This document shows, piece after piece, positions 1 to 11,056 of a stretch of 64,000 bases of DNA (position 1 is the stretch's first letter; every line of letters starts with the position of its first letter). This stretch comes from Pollenia angustigena (Eukaryota; Arthropoda; Insecta; Diptera; Polleniidae): NCBI GenBank assembly GCA_930367215.1, contig OV884057.1, positions 260,294,339-260,358,338 of the forward strand. The letters are read 5' to 3'. The notes under the pieces are model-generated. The model worked only from the letters and a program-made list of their open reading frames with translations. It was not told the DNA's origin and ran no database searches. The position numbers and the translations under genes were made by a program.

Positions 1-1
1 G

Positions 2-816
2 ACAGAACTAGATTTAATTACCAGCTTTGATAGCTATACTAATATCAAAGTAGCAGTAATATTTGAAAATGAAAACATCGTTATAATTCTTTTAATTCCA
101 CAATATTCAAATTCTGTACTGTCAAAAATTATATTTGAACCAATACCTAATTCAAAAAACAAATCTATATCACTTAAAAGTAACGGAGTACTTGTTAGCA
201 AAAATAATAAAATATATGAAACAAATGTTAAAGAAAATCTAAAGAAAATTTAATACAGATTAATGATAATTGCTTAGAAAATATTGTTAATTTTGAAGAA
301 GCCCATTGCAATATGACAACCATGGATATTACCAGTGTAAACGAAATAATACCAGGTATTCTAATATTTAAGAATTTTTATTCCAAAATAACACATAATT
401 GTAATAATAAATATGACTTAAAAATAACGGGCACTTTTCTTATCAAATTCGAAAATTGTGAAATTTATACATTAGATAATAATTTTACAAATGTTAAAAT
501 AAAATTATACGAAAATTTTATCTTACCCAATTTTATAACTAAAATAAAAGAAAACTCTAATACAACTTTTGCTGATTTAAAACTAGAAACTCTATACTTA
601 GAGCAAATTAAATATGAAGAAACTATTAAAAAAATACTTTACCATAACAATAAATCAAAAATTATTAATATAAGCATTAATATAATAATAATACTTGCAA
701 TTTTGATATTGATTTTAATTTTATTCTATATGAAACCTAAAAGTAAAGTTCTAATTTCGCCGGAGCCTCAATCTAACGGTGGGGGTGTTATAACCGCTAG
801 AACATTTATATTATAA
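2..816 (+). pseudogene. Errantivirus-like env C-terminal fragment, frameshifted
   Basis: This is the last part of an envelope-type protein of a gypsy-like insect retroelement, cut by the window edge. One frame is open from base 2 to a stop near 249, and a second frame, open from about 241, runs through ATG 313 to a stop at 816, so a single frameshift near 240 breaks the gene. Near the C-terminus (about residues 115-140 counted from ATG 313) is a long Ile/Leu-rich membrane segment followed by a basic tail and a short cytoplasmic end, as expected of a class I fusion-type Env. A G-rich run just before the stop could be a polypurine tract, and LTR-like repeats follow. The call rests on architecture and context; a cellular single-pass membrane protein is possible but less likely. 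Confidence 0.5.
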
Positions 817-1210
817 ATGTTACATTTTTATACATGTATGTGTGTATGACAAATTTATTACTAAACAAACGCAAGCCAACACACATACATCTATACTTTA
901 AAATTCTTTATTTTCCAAATCGATTTTATTAAGTACTTAAAATTCTTGGAATTTTAAGTGTTACAACAAACTCTCGCTTGTTGAACTTTTATTGTCAAAA
1001 TTTCAAAGAATTTTAAGTGTTACAACAAACTCTCGTTTGTTGAACTTTTATTGTCAAAATAATATTTCAAAGAATTTTAAGTGTTACAATAAACTCTCGC
1101 TTAAATCAAAACTGATGATTTAAGCAAGAGTATGAACTTTTAGTATTAAGCAATATTGTACCCTATTTTTTATTAAGTATATAACATATTGATTTTAATA
1201 AAGAAGCGCA
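817..1210 (+). repeat. LTR-like region with three direct repeats of about 60 bp
   Basis: Downstream of the env-like frame, a segment starting with AATTTTAAGTGTTACAA recurs at about 949, 1008 and 1072. Each copy contains the small inverted repeat CAACAAACTCTCGCTTGTTG. The third copy diverges into TTTAAGCAAGAG. Position after a probable polypurine tract suggests the 3' LTR or 3' untranslated part of the same retroelement. I cannot place the LTR boundaries because the 5' partner is outside the window. Confidence 0.4.
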
Positions 1211-1232
1211 GTAAGAACTGGGCAGCATTGAA

Positions 1233-1427
1233 CTGAACAACTTTCAAAGTGTTTTTTTTAATTTATTTCACAAAAGTATTCGGACATTTATTTATGCAGA
1301 AGGGCCAACAGTGGAGTCACACATTGACATTATGTGTGGTTCAGAAACTGATGATAGCGATGAATGCGATGCCATTAGTCCCGAACAACCACCATCGAAA
1401 AAGTCTAGGCAATATTTATTAAAATAA
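1233..1427 (+). pseudogene. Unidentified acidic C-terminal coding segment
   Basis: A 64-codon open stretch without a convincing start ends at TAA 1425. It encodes an acidic patch (ETDDSDECD) followed by a short basic stretch (PSKKSR) that could be a nuclear signal, and the stop runs into repeated AATAAA motifs. It looks like the last exon or tail of a DNA-binding or transposase-type protein, but I do not recognise the family and it may be chance. Confidence 0.25.
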
Positions 1428-1689
1428 ATAAAAATAAATAAATAAAAATAAAAAATTATAAAAATGTTTACTCAATTTTTTTAGTAGTTTATGGCCAGAA
1501 GTCTGGAGTTATTGGGGAAAATTTATAAAAAAGGCGATAAATGACAAAATTTAAAATGTCATAAAAAAAACTGACACATACGAACGCCAAACCCTTTGAG
1601 GGTTTTACTATACTGACCTAGTACCATCACCCTGACTTGGAATTTCTCACCCCCCAGACAATAATCCCAAAAATGTTCCATAGTGTTAT

Positions 1690-1983
1690 TAATATGGGCG
1701 TTCAAATCAAAATGCACATCGTGCACTTCGTGATTCAGTGATGAGGCACATTTTCACCTCAGTGGATTCGGCAATAAGCAGAGTTGCCGCATTTGGACGA
1801 ATGATAATCCAAGAGTGATTGTCGAAAAACCAATGCGCTCACAAGAGTGACTGTTTGGTGCGGCTTATGGGCTGGCGGCATCATCGGGCCGAATTTTTTC
1901 CAAAATACGGCCCGACCATCGGACGGAGGTGTACCGCCGAGGTCGCGGCGGCCATTTGGCCGATATTTTGTTCCATACATGAT
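1690..1983 (+). pseudogene. Mariner-like transposase, internally deleted
   Basis: The translation contains SDEAHFHL (region of the first catalytic Asp), then NKQSCRIWTNDNPR, then in another frame VTVWCGLWAGGIIGP.FFQN, and finally RGRGGHLADILFHT followed by a stop. These are the conserved blocks of one insect mariner clade (IS630/Tc1/mariner superfamily) in their usual order, but the roughly 150 codons normally lying between FFEN and the C-terminal block are missing and at least one frameshift separates the blocks. It is a dead copy. Confidence 0.8.
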
Positions 1984-2994
1984 TGAACCATACCAATATT
2001 TTCATAATAAAAATAATGACAATAACTTCCTAAGTTATTGGTGTTTTATTCAAAATCAACATCTGCCCTTAAAATTTAACCATCCTTTTCATCCAAAAGA
2101 AGGAATACAAAGGCCCTATAGAAGAAATCCGTACTTCTTCCTGTTCCCGCTGGGACAGATTCAACGTACATAGTGAAATAAGCACACAACACACACAACA
2201 GTGCATGCAATAAATGAATTTTTTAATTTTTGGTTTTCAAAAAATCTTGTGTTTTAGAACTCTTTAAGAGCGAAGTGGGTAGAAAAATACCCATGGTCTA
2301 TAAATAAAAAAAAACGCAATGTCAGTATAAATGCCCATAATAACAAATGTGTGAAATTTCATCAATATCGTACTACGAAATCGGGGTTCAGTCTTTAATG
2401 GGTTAATAAATATTAAATTAAAAATTTTTGTGCGACGTGTGCATTACATAACCATAATGCATACCACTCTACACCATTTAAATATATTTTCTATTCTTCT
2501 TAATTTTCTTTTAAGAGCAACGCTGTTATTCTCTTGTCATTATGTCAATTAAATTGAAATACAGTTTCCTTCCGTTAGTGCTGGAAAGTAAGATGAGTAT
2601 TTTTCCAATATTTTTCGTTTTTACAAGTGTTATTTTTGTCGACCTCTGTATTTAATGTGAACACAAACTCATCATTGTTTCGTCATTATTATTCGTGTGA
2701 GTTGAACTTTACTTCGTAAACTAACACCGGACATCAAAAACGTCATTATTATAATCTGTATGGTAAAGTGGGACTTCTAGTGCATCCAACACATACACGA
2801 ATTATTTTTCGTTAGGGTGATTTGCATTTTAAGTGGAATGAAAAATGACCCCAAATAAAATCACAATTTTTAATTTGGGGCTATTTTGCGTCTACTAATA
2901 AAAAATGCAAATTTTAAGAAATGAAAAATCACGCCAAACATTTTTACACAAATTCTATGTAAAAGTTTCTAGGGAAAGTATAAAGACCCGAATT
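1984..2994. other. AT-rich DNA, no supported feature
   Basis: The first part is probably the 3' untranslated end of the preceding mariner copy. Beyond that I see only low-complexity AT-rich sequence and no frame with recognisable motifs. Confidence 0.5.
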
Positions 2995-3440
2995 CTTATA
3001 CCAAAGTAGAGAAAATCCTTGCCGGTTATGCAGAGATGCTTTAGTTAGCGAAGCCTGTGTTTATTAAATCATACAGGAAGAAATCACTGTACCCGGCCGA
3101 AGGCCGGCTATTAAGAGAAACTTTACTGAGCGAAGCCAGAGTTCGTTATACCATAGAAAAGAAAATCCGTGCGCCCGGCCGAAGGCCGGCTATGCAGTTA
3201 AGCTTTAGTGAGCGAAGCCAGTGTTCGTTATACCAAAGAGAAGAAAATCCTTTCACCCGGCCAAAGGGCGGCTATATAGTGGAGCTTTAGTGAGCGAAGC
3301 CAGTATTCGTTTTACCATAGAAGAGAAAATCCTTGCGCCAGGCCACAGGCCGTCTATAATGTGAAGCTTTTGTAAGCAAAGCCAGTTTTCGTTATACGAT
3401 AGAGAAAAAAAATCCTTGCGCATGGCCGAAAGCCCAACCA
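2995..3440 (+). repeat. 82-bp minisatellite array, forward
   Basis: Five to six head-to-tail units. The TATGCAG-type start recurs at 3027, 3109, 3191, 3273 and 3355, exactly 82 bp apart. A unit reads roughly TGCAGAGAAGCTTTAGTTAG, then CGAAGCCGGTGTTYGTTATA, then CCATAGAGAAGAAAATCCTT, then a CCCGGCCGAAGGCCGGC palindrome. Units here are more diverged than those at 5100-5572. The frames open across it are by-products of the repeat. Confidence 0.9.
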
Positions 3441-3737
3441 TGCTATGAATCGTACGATTTTTAAAACCAAAACTGTATTATTATCCGGATTTTGAAATCG
3501 GGATTCTAAATTTGTGATTTTTAGTTTCGGCCATATGAACTCCACCGAAAGTGTTTAATGTAACTTTCTTTGTGTTCTTTTGTGGGGTTAAAATTCATTA
3601 TATATTTTGAGGTGATTTTTCATTCAAGTCTCTTGATCAGCTGTCAAAATTAATTTTTGTAGTTAAGTATTTTAAAAAATGTCTTTTATTTCATTAAATT
3701 TTAAAATAAATTTAAAATCTTTCAATTCAGTTGATGA

Positions 3738-3773
3738 AGTTGTCAACTGAGTTGAAAAACTCAGTTGACAACT
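3738..3773. repeat. Perfect 16-bp hairpin
   Basis: AGTTGTCAACTGAGTT is followed by a 4-base loop (GAAA) and its exact reverse complement. No T-run follows, so I do not call it a terminator. It may be the centre of a small foldback. Confidence 0.6.
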
Positions 3774-3860
3774 GAAATGAACCGTGTGTGTGGGGCGAAT
3801 AAAGCTTGTGAACTATAGTCTATAATATAATTGTAAGTATATTTGTTGAAATTGTTGTTA

Positions 3861-4165
3861 GGTGGCTCATACACTTGCAATAAAATTGTTCAATTTTACG
3901 TAATGTACAATTTTATCGCCAATGTGTATATGATATTCGAAGGTCGCACAATTCATTGGCAACAATCAAAAAAAACTTTTGATTTCTATTGCAGTGATAT
4001 GTGTTGGTAACATTGTACAATGCTGTTTTTGTTATTCCTATAGGTTATGTTCACCTTTTTATGGAATGAATGAAACCAATGTGCGACTTATTGCATAATA
4101 TAGGACAAAATGGCAATAATATGGCGAATATCATGTACAACAACATTGCAAGTGTATGGGCCACA
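3861..4165. mobile_element. 305-bp MITE with TTA target duplication
   Basis: The left end GGTGGCTCATACACTTGC matches the reverse complement of the right end (TGTGGCCCATACACTTGC). TTA is present immediately outside both ends (3858-3860 and 4166-4168). A 3-bp TWA duplication is typical of PIF/Harbinger DNA transposons. There is no coding capacity; the frame open at 4070-4261 lies over the right arm and is not a gene. Confidence 0.7.
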
Positions 4166-4628
4166 TTAGTAGCTTTGCATAAGTTAATGAAAGTCTGCAT
4201 ACATATACTTCGAAATATATATGTAAACAATTTAACTCACAAAATAAAAACCGAAATGTAAAAATTTCGCTTACTATTCCGTTAACGGAAGCCTTAAGTT
4301 TGATGGATTAGTTACCTTTTTAAAGCATTTTTGACATACAACGCGCGTTATTTAACGCCTATAAGAACTCATAAGTGTAACGATCAGTTTACAAGCTAAA
4401 TTTTTTGTTGTTACAGTTATTCGTTGAGATTCTCCCTTACAAACCTGCTTGTTAGTAAGGAAATGCCCTGGCACCTTAAAGGTTAATTTTTTATTAAATC
4501 TTTTAAGAAATCGCAAACTCTCCTTGCTGTAATAAAACAAACAATCTACGTGGTTAAAATTGTTGGTTACATCACTAATAACTGCAAAAAAAATTTTTTT
4601 TTGAGCCTTTCAATTAAAATAGGTGGCA

Positions 4629-4796
4629 TGTCATAACGTCCAGTGTCATAGTGTCCATGGACGTTATGACACTTTTGAAAGTGTCATAGTGTCCATGGAC
4701 ATTATGACACTTTTAAAAGTGTCATAACGTCCATCAAAGAAATGTCATAGCGTCCGCGGACGTTATGACACTTTGTAAAGTGTCATAATGTCCACA
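4629..4796. repeat. Palindromic GTGTCATA/GTCCATGGAC cluster
   Basis: A series of alternating motifs GTGTCATARYGTCC and GGACRYTATGACAC, each pair making a longer palindrome centred on CCATGGAC or CCGCGGAC. A second cluster with the same words lies at 5808-5925, so the two bracket the 82-bp repeat arrays. Confidence 0.8.
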
Positions 4797-4905
4797 ACTT
4801 AACTTATAATGAAAAATATTAAAATGTGTAAAATTTGTTTTGAAATATCAAAATAAGTAAGTATAATGCCAAAAATTCTTGCAAGCAAGAATGTAAACAA
4901 ATTTG

Positions 4906-5086
4906 GGATCATAGCCGGCCTGCGGCCGGGCGCAAGGATTTTCTTCTATATGGTATAACAAATACCGGCTTCGCTAACTAAAGCTTTTCTGCACAGCCGG
5001 CCTTCGGCCGCGCGCAAGGATATTCTACTCTATGGTATAACAAACACCGGCTTCGCTAAGTAAAGCTTCTAAAATCTGCCTTGTTT
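4906..5086 (-). repeat. 82-bp minisatellite, reverse orientation
   Basis: About two units of the same 82-bp repeat, read on the minus strand (GGCGCAAGGATTTTCTTC, then GGTATAACAAA, then CGGCTTCGCTAACTAAAGCT). They meet the forward array head to head near 5090. Confidence 0.85.
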
Positions 5087-5099
5087 CGGAACGAAAGCC

Positions 5100-5572
5100 G
5101 ACTATGCAGAGAAGCTTTAGTTAGCGAGGCCGGTGTTTGTTATACCATAGAGGAGAAAATCCTTGCGCCCGGCGGAAGGCCGGCTGTGCAGAGAAGCTTG
5201 AGTTAGTGAATCCGGTGTTTGTTATACCATAGAGAAGAAAATTCTTGCGCCCGGCCGCAGGCCGTCTGTGCAGAGAAGCTTTATTTAGCGAAGCCGGTGT
5301 TTGTTATACCATAGAGGAGAAAATCCTTACGCCCGGCTGTGCAGAGAAGCTTTAGTTAGCGAAGCCGGTATTTGTTATACCATAGAGAAGAAAGTCCTTG
5401 CACCCGGCCAAGGGCCGGCTGTGCAGAGAAGCTTTAGTTAGCGAAGCCGGTATTTGTTATACTATAGATAAGAAAATCCTTGCGCTCGGCCGATAGCCGC
5501 CTGTGCAGTGAAGCTTTGGTTAGCGAAGCCGGTCTTTGTTATACCATAGAGGAGAAAATCCCTGCGCCCAAA
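5100..5572 (+). repeat. 82-bp minisatellite, forward orientation
   Basis: Unit starts are at 5103, 5185, 5267, 5338, 5420 and 5502. All steps are 82 bp except one of 71, where half of the GGCCG palindrome is lost. Units are more alike than those at 2995-3440, suggesting recent expansion. Confidence 0.9.
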
Positions 5573-5600
5573 AGTGTTTTCGTTATATATTTAATATATA

Positions 5601-5765
5601 CACCCAGAGAAAAAGCAGCAAAACCATTTTAAAATTTTTTTTTTACCATATTATGTTTCATTTAACCAAATCATTGTCACCGACAACCATATTATGTTTA
5701 AATTAGTTTCTTTAAAAATGGTTTTGTTGGTTGTGACCATAATGAAACATGTTTTTCTCTGGGTG
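5601..5765. mobile_element. 165-bp MITE, CACCCAGAGAAAAA ends
   Basis: Both ends are CACCCAGAGAAAAA in inverted orientation, bounded by TA at 5599-5600 and 5766-5767. Internal ACAACCATATTATG words match the elements at 12324, 17927 and 51928, so this is a short non-autonomous member of the same family. Confidence 0.8.
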
Positions 5766-5807
5766 TATGCAGATCATTTTTTTGTATTTAACTTCTTTAG
5801 TAATTAT

Positions 5808-5925
5808 GGACCTAATGACACTTTTGAAAGTGTCATAATGTCCATTTGCAAAGTGTCATAGTGTCCATGGACGTTATGACGCTTTCAAAAGTGTCATAAT
5901 GGCCATGGACACTATGACACTTTTT
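5808..5925. repeat. Second GTGTCATA/GTCCATGGAC palindromic cluster
   Basis: Same alternating words as at 4629-4796, including GTGTCATAGTGTCCATGGAC. It lies just beyond the small MITE. Confidence 0.8.
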
Positions 5926-6428
5926 GTAGTATTTAAATATTTATTTTAATGTGCATAAGAAATCCCCATGATGATCGAACATTAGGCTTTGGCCACCGAT
6001 TTGCATTTTTAATTGCTTATTTGATTCGATATATACCTGCCTTTTAATTGTTTTATGAGTCATTTAAAACCAAAAAGAAGAACTAATTTTGCATGAAAAA
6101 AGTTTATAGCCACTAACATCTGAATAACTCCCAAATAGTTAATATTTTCAAAACATGTTATTTGATTGAATTAAGTTGTTGGTATTTAGTTAAAAAAAGG
6201 ACAAATCGTTTTTAAGCTAGAAGGCATAACCGCCATATTTTAGGCGAAATATAAGTCAGGCCCATAAAACAACGGATTATTTTTAAGTGATTGTTGCTGC
6301 AGACTAGTGTAATTTTGCTTTGGAATATAAATTGTCGCAAAAACTCTTAACATTTTTAATCACAACTGAAAAATTAAATCATATTTTGTACTTATGAACA
6401 GAATTAATAATAACACTGGTTTACAGCC
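5926..6428. other. AT-rich DNA, no supported feature
   Basis: No recognisable motif, repeat or frame. Confidence 0.5.
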
Positions 6429-6897
6429 AAAAAATACCAAGAACGCCACATGCGAAGATAAGTTAATTGGGATTAATAAATTATCGTTGGAAAGGTAATT
6501 GAATGCCTTTTCCGTCGATATGCTAAAAATTACTATCTGATAAGAAATGGCTGAGGAATGGCACCTCAAAGATAAAAATATTGTCGTTACACAAAATCCT
6601 TAATAAAAACTTTATTTTTGATCCGATTTTTTTCAAATTACGCTTAAAATTTTGGTAATTAAATAAACTATTTGATAAAAAACAAAACATTCCAGATCTT
6701 TACTATAACGATATGTCATTTATTTCGATCGGACTTTTTGGTTGGGCTCCTCAAGGGTTTGACTGGGACCATACACCGAAAAACACAAAAGTACCGTTAT
6801 CTAAAAAACGGTACTTAGAAAAAAAATTACAGCGTTTTTCGTATTCAGGAGGTCCCAATTAACTTATCTAGGCATGTGGCGTTCTTGGTATTTTTCC
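6429..6897. mobile_element. Inverted-repeat element of about 470 bp
   Basis: The arm starting AAAAAATACCAAGAACGCCA at 6429 recurs in inverse orientation ending at 6897, and the similarity extends about 44 bp through AAGTTAATTGGGA. The interior is non-coding. No target duplication could be fixed, so the class is open. Confidence 0.55.
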
Positions 6898-6917
6898 ATA
6901 TTAAAAATTTGTTAAAC

Positions 6918-7262
6918 AGTGTAATAAGTATTGTGGTAATTTTGTTGAACAATTTATGGGTTTTAATCCAAATTTTCAATGTTTTTAATCAGGCTAAAGT
7001 TCATCAAATTTAATTTTCATTAAATTATTTTTATGAAGAAAGGAATTTTACAACATGAAAATTAATTAAAATTGTTATTGATAATCTTTCATTCTAGACC
7101 GTGGCCGGGGCTCGAACCCTGGCCGGCAGGTTACCATGACATGTTTCGATCGCAACCACTCGATCTCCTCAGATGGATTTGCCGTCTTACATGCCATCGA
7201 CGACATCAATCCCTAAACCAAATTGTATTTTAAACTTTTGGTAGATCGAAGTTTGCTATAAA
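6918..7262 (-). repeat. Solo, truncated Penelope-type terminal repeat
   Basis: Matches the 561-bp units of 13109-16530 from the distal end (TAATAAGTATTGTGG) through the TTAATTTTCATTAAATTATT block to the segment just past the tRNA-like module, where it stops. On the minus strand it holds a B-box-like GGTTCGAGCCC (7108-7118) and an A-box-like AGATCGAGTGG (7156-7166). It is truncated at the side that would lie upstream in the element. Confidence 0.75.
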
Positions 7263-7905
7263 CAGAATTTTTAAATTGACCACAACTTTTGTTCTCATAA
7301 AAGTGCAGCTGCCCTAATATAAAGTTTTATAATATTGCTTAAATCAAAGATTGACTTCTAGTGTTGGTGTAATTTTTACAAGTCCACTTTTCCTTAAAAT
7401 CACAGTAGATTGCCAATAGAGCAGCTATCTATGTAAATTATATACGTAAAAACTTTTCTTTTTTAGACATTTTCATACAATATTTACACAGTCATCACCA
7501 TTATTACTGCCGGCATTTCTTTTATATTTTGTCGATGGCATCGCGTGCTGAGGTGTAAACGGAAGTATATCAAGGTGCTAAGTAAATGTTTTGATTACAA
7601 ACAAAATACTTTGATTTCTTGATTAAGTCAATTAACTTTTCACATTTAAAACTACAAATAAAAAAGTATTTAAGAAGTTTTTTATTTACCCAAAAAATTA
7701 TTCTTTCTATTCTTATAAGAGGTAGGAACAGTTTTACCAAAAAATAACATGAATTAACAAAAAAGGAAAGAAAAATGAAATCCAAAATACACGGAATGAA
7801 TTTCTAAAATTTATAACAAAGTCGAATCGTTCAAACTACATAATTGGAAAGTATAAATAAAACCGATGAAAATTAAAAAAAATTAATTGCATAAAGAAAA
7901 AGTAA
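7263..7905. other. AT-rich DNA, no supported feature
   Basis: Short AT-rich minus-strand frames only; none shows family motifs. Confidence 0.5.
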
Positions 7906-9337
7906 TGGTGTTTTCTTTTCTACAAAAAAATGTGACATTTTATTTAAAAAAATGCAATTTGGTGTCTGTTTCTTAAAAATGTTGCTCCCGAAAAGAGTAA
8001 GTTTTTTTAGAATAAAGCAAGCCACCCATTTCGGGAGCAAAATTTTTAAGAAGTAGACACCAAATTGCATATTTTTAACCCTCGGTCTTACACATGTTTT
8101 TATTTTCACATTCGTAACGCATGAGTCTAGCCAGACCCAACCAACTTTTGAATAAATAAAACCAATTTTTGTAACTAAATGTTATACTATACACATTTTT
8201 CATTTAAATAAAATATGAAATTCATCATATGAAATAATATGCGAACATATATTTTGAGCATTTCTAAAAACTGAAAAATAAGATCGTTTTATGTTATCAA
8301 AGGTATATAACATGTTTATAATATGCAAAACGAATTTATTTGTAAAAAAAAAGAGAAATAAAATAAATGACACATGTAATTTTTTTAGAATGTTGCTGAC
8401 AATATGCACACTTTGAACAAAAAATTTTCAGTATTAAGTAGAACCAATTCGTTTGTAAATTTTCAAACATCGTTCCTTTTCAAGCAAATACAATAGACAG
8501 CCAGTGCCAAAATACTGCAAAAAGGCCAAAGTTCATCTTTTGGTGGATAGTTTTGTTGTAAAATATAGTTGACTATGCAATTTTTTACGTCGTTAAACCA
8601 GATTACTTCAGGTTTAATCGCTTCGCCTTCAATCTTTACCATAGAAGTAATCATGGGCAGAATATTGTTGACAAGTTTGTACATGTGGCTCTTCTTCATC
8701 GTCCTTAGAAGCAAATGATTCATTTGGTTTTATGACCAATTTATTTTCAGTACCGGATGAATCGTTCTTATTTGGAACGCAATCCACATCATCACTGTGT
8801 GCAGTTGTGAAGGTTGAATTACATAACTTTCCTCAGCAGCTTTATTATGCTCTAAGTTATTAGCCTGTACTCTTCACATGTAAAACTCAACTTCTGAACG
8901 TGAGTTACTAGTTACTGTGCTTATTGTTTTTTTTCCAAATTAAGAACTAGATGGAGCACACGTTTGTGTGTTTAATTAAATTAAATAAATAAAAGATAAT
9001 TTAACAAAAAATAATTAAAAACAGCAAGAAAGAAAGTTAAAAATACGGCACCTTCTGTACAAAATATATATGGGTCTGGCCAGACCACATGTGTTACGAA
9101 TGTGATGTGTGCAGTAAAATATTCGAATAAATTTCCTTATATATCCTTTCCAGGATATATTTTTTAAGCTTTTTGTAGAAAACTAAATTCTAGAAGGGTA
9201 CCAGAAATTTCAAGTCTCTACCTGAGTTTTAAATATACTAAAATTACATTTAAAATCCAAAAAGGTCTGGCCAGACTCATGAGTAAGACGAAGTGTTAAA
9301 TAAAATGTCACATTTTTTTGTAGAAAAGAAAACACCA
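7906..9337. mobile_element. 1.43-kb DNA transposon with 42-bp perfect TIRs
   Basis: The first 42 bases (TGGTGTTTTCTTTTCTACAA onward, 7906-7947) are exactly reverse-complemented at 9296-9337. TAA flanks both ends (7903-7905 and 9338-9340), a TWA duplication as in PIF/Harbinger elements. Inside lie a second inverted pair (GCAATTTGGTGTCTGTTTCT and partner, about 7951-8069) and several copies of GTCTGGCCAGAC-type palindromes near 8120, 9070 and 9270. Perfect TIRs suggest a young insertion although the coding part is decayed. Confidence 0.8.
8463..8870 (-). pseudogene. Decayed coding remnant inside the 42-bp-TIR element
   Basis: An 86-codon frame ends at 8463 and, upstream in another frame, an acidic stretch (DDEEEP) is readable, suggesting one frameshifted protein. 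No nuclease or Myb-like motif could be recognised. Its place between perfect TIRs suggests an accessory or transposase protein, but this is a guess from context. Confidence 0.3.
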
Positions 9338-9340
9338 TAA

Positions 9341-10403
9341 GTTGTAGTTAAGAAATATATTTTATAATATTTAACCTTTTATCAAACAATCCTATTATTT
9401 TTTCTTTAACTTTTTGTAGCATTAAAATTTTTTGCTGAAATTCATTTTGTGCTTTTTTTTGCAAAAAAAAAAGAAATCTTACACAAAACCTTTTGGATAT
9501 TGTCATACATGTCTTTTAAGTTCATAAACTACTTTTGTTTATAAACTAGCAAATATTTGTATTTTATTTGACTTAATTCAAAAATGAATCTTATTTTATA
9601 TACTCACAAGTATAAGAGAAACGCTGACTCTGCGTTCTTTTTTTTCTACTTTTTATATTTTTTGGCAAAGCGGATTAGTGGCAATTTGTGTTCGCATTAA
9701 ATGCGGTTTTGGCTTGTTTGTCTCTTGTAGTCGATATGTGATGTGTTTGTTTTCTAGATGGTATATAAATTTTCCTAAGAACTGTAAAATTGAAGAGATA
9801 TAAAAAAAGCATTTTTTAAAAATTTAAAATTTTATGATTTCAAGAGTAAGTTGAACGTTTTTGCATATATGTATGTATAATTGCAAAAATGCGTAAAACT
9901 TTAAATTTCTTTGAATATTAAAAATGATTAAAATGAAATTTCTTTTATAAAAGGGTTTTCGAAGAGTTTTTGTCCGATAATCGTAAAAGTGATAAGAACT
10001 TATTTCATAACCTGCCTTTGACAAAGCCTTTCTGTAAGCATATATAAATTAAAATTTGTTTTATTTACGATAAAGAATATAGATCAGCGATAGGCAATCT
10101 ATACTATTACATTTTGCGATTGCATTCGTTGTATGAATTTTGCATATTTTGTTGTTAATGTTGGTAAATTCTCTTTCATGCGTAATAAAGGAGAAAAGAG
10201 AAAACGCGGGGTTCTGAATTTGCCTATCGACTGTTTGTGGCTCAATAGTTCATTCATGTTAGTGTCTCAATTTATATTTTAGGATTTAAGTAACAAAACA
10301 ATTACACTGGTCGGCGAAAAAATTGTTTTAAATAAAAATATATGGAATATAAAGATTTAAAGGCGCTAAACTCGAATTCGCTTTCAGTCTTCAGTTTTTT
10401 TTT
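9341..10403. other. AT-rich DNA, no supported feature
   Basis: Homopolymer-rich sequence with no frame, repeat or motif that I can support. Confidence 0.5.
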
Positions 10404-11045
10404 ATAGACGAGACTAATATTTCGCCCGAAATAAGGCAGTTCTGCTAAAACACTTCATCATAACTTGTGAACGGTTTTTCCAAAGTTGATCAAGATACTT
10501 ATAAATAATTAGGAATAACATTTCCTTTAACTTATACGGAAAACATTTTTCATTATTTACAAATGTTTTGGAGTTTTTCAGAAATAAGCTGCGATAAATT
10601 TTGTTTTTTACATTAGTACGTACTATTTTGTGGATTCAAAAATTTTTAAAAGAAGTAAATGTGGTGTTTATAGAACACGAGCGCCATACTCGTCCGTTCA
10701 ACTTACATTTAAAACAAAAACAAAATTTCGAAATTTCTTTTTGTTTTAAATGTAAGTTGAACGGACAAGTAAGGCGCTCGTGTTCTATAAACTACACATA
10801 AGACAAACATTTTTAATTTTTTTTTTTTTTTTTTATGTTAATGTTTCATTATTATGGGCTTGACTAATATTTCGCTCGAAATAAAGCGAATATGCTAATA
10901 GATTTCAGCATAACTTGAGAACGATTTGTTCGATTTGGATAAAATTATGGATGGGAATAAAATTCGCATTAAGATACTTTAACAATAATATAAAATTTTT
11001 TCAAAAGTTTGGGAGGTTTTAGAATTTATAAGCGGTAAAATTTTT
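10404..11045. repeat. Two diverged direct repeats around a foldback
   Basis: GACTAATATTTCGCYCGAAA followed by CATAACTTG.GAACG occurs at about 10411 and 10861 with similar downstream sequence. The CATAACTTGAGAACG words recur inside the adjacent Helitron, so this may be a piece of a related older element. Confidence 0.5.
10661..10797. repeat. Foldback hairpin, 56-bp arms
   Basis: Arms 10661-10716 and 10742-10797 are reverse complements with only four mismatches; the loop is 25 bases. Key segment TAGAACACGAGCGCC. It could be a foldback MITE or give a long double-stranded RNA if transcribed. The short frame across it is an artefact of the symmetry. Confidence 0.85.
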
Positions 11046-11056
11046 TTAATGCGAAA

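Noticed and set aside
1847..2173. 108-codon plus-strand frame
   Set aside because: Only its first part matches mariner blocks. It continues in a wrong frame past the internal deletion, so it is not a gene.
2995..5572. CRISPR-like regular spacing of palindromic repeats
   Set aside because: The whole 82-bp unit is repeated, with no unique spacers, and the context is eukaryotic transposon DNA. It is a minisatellite.
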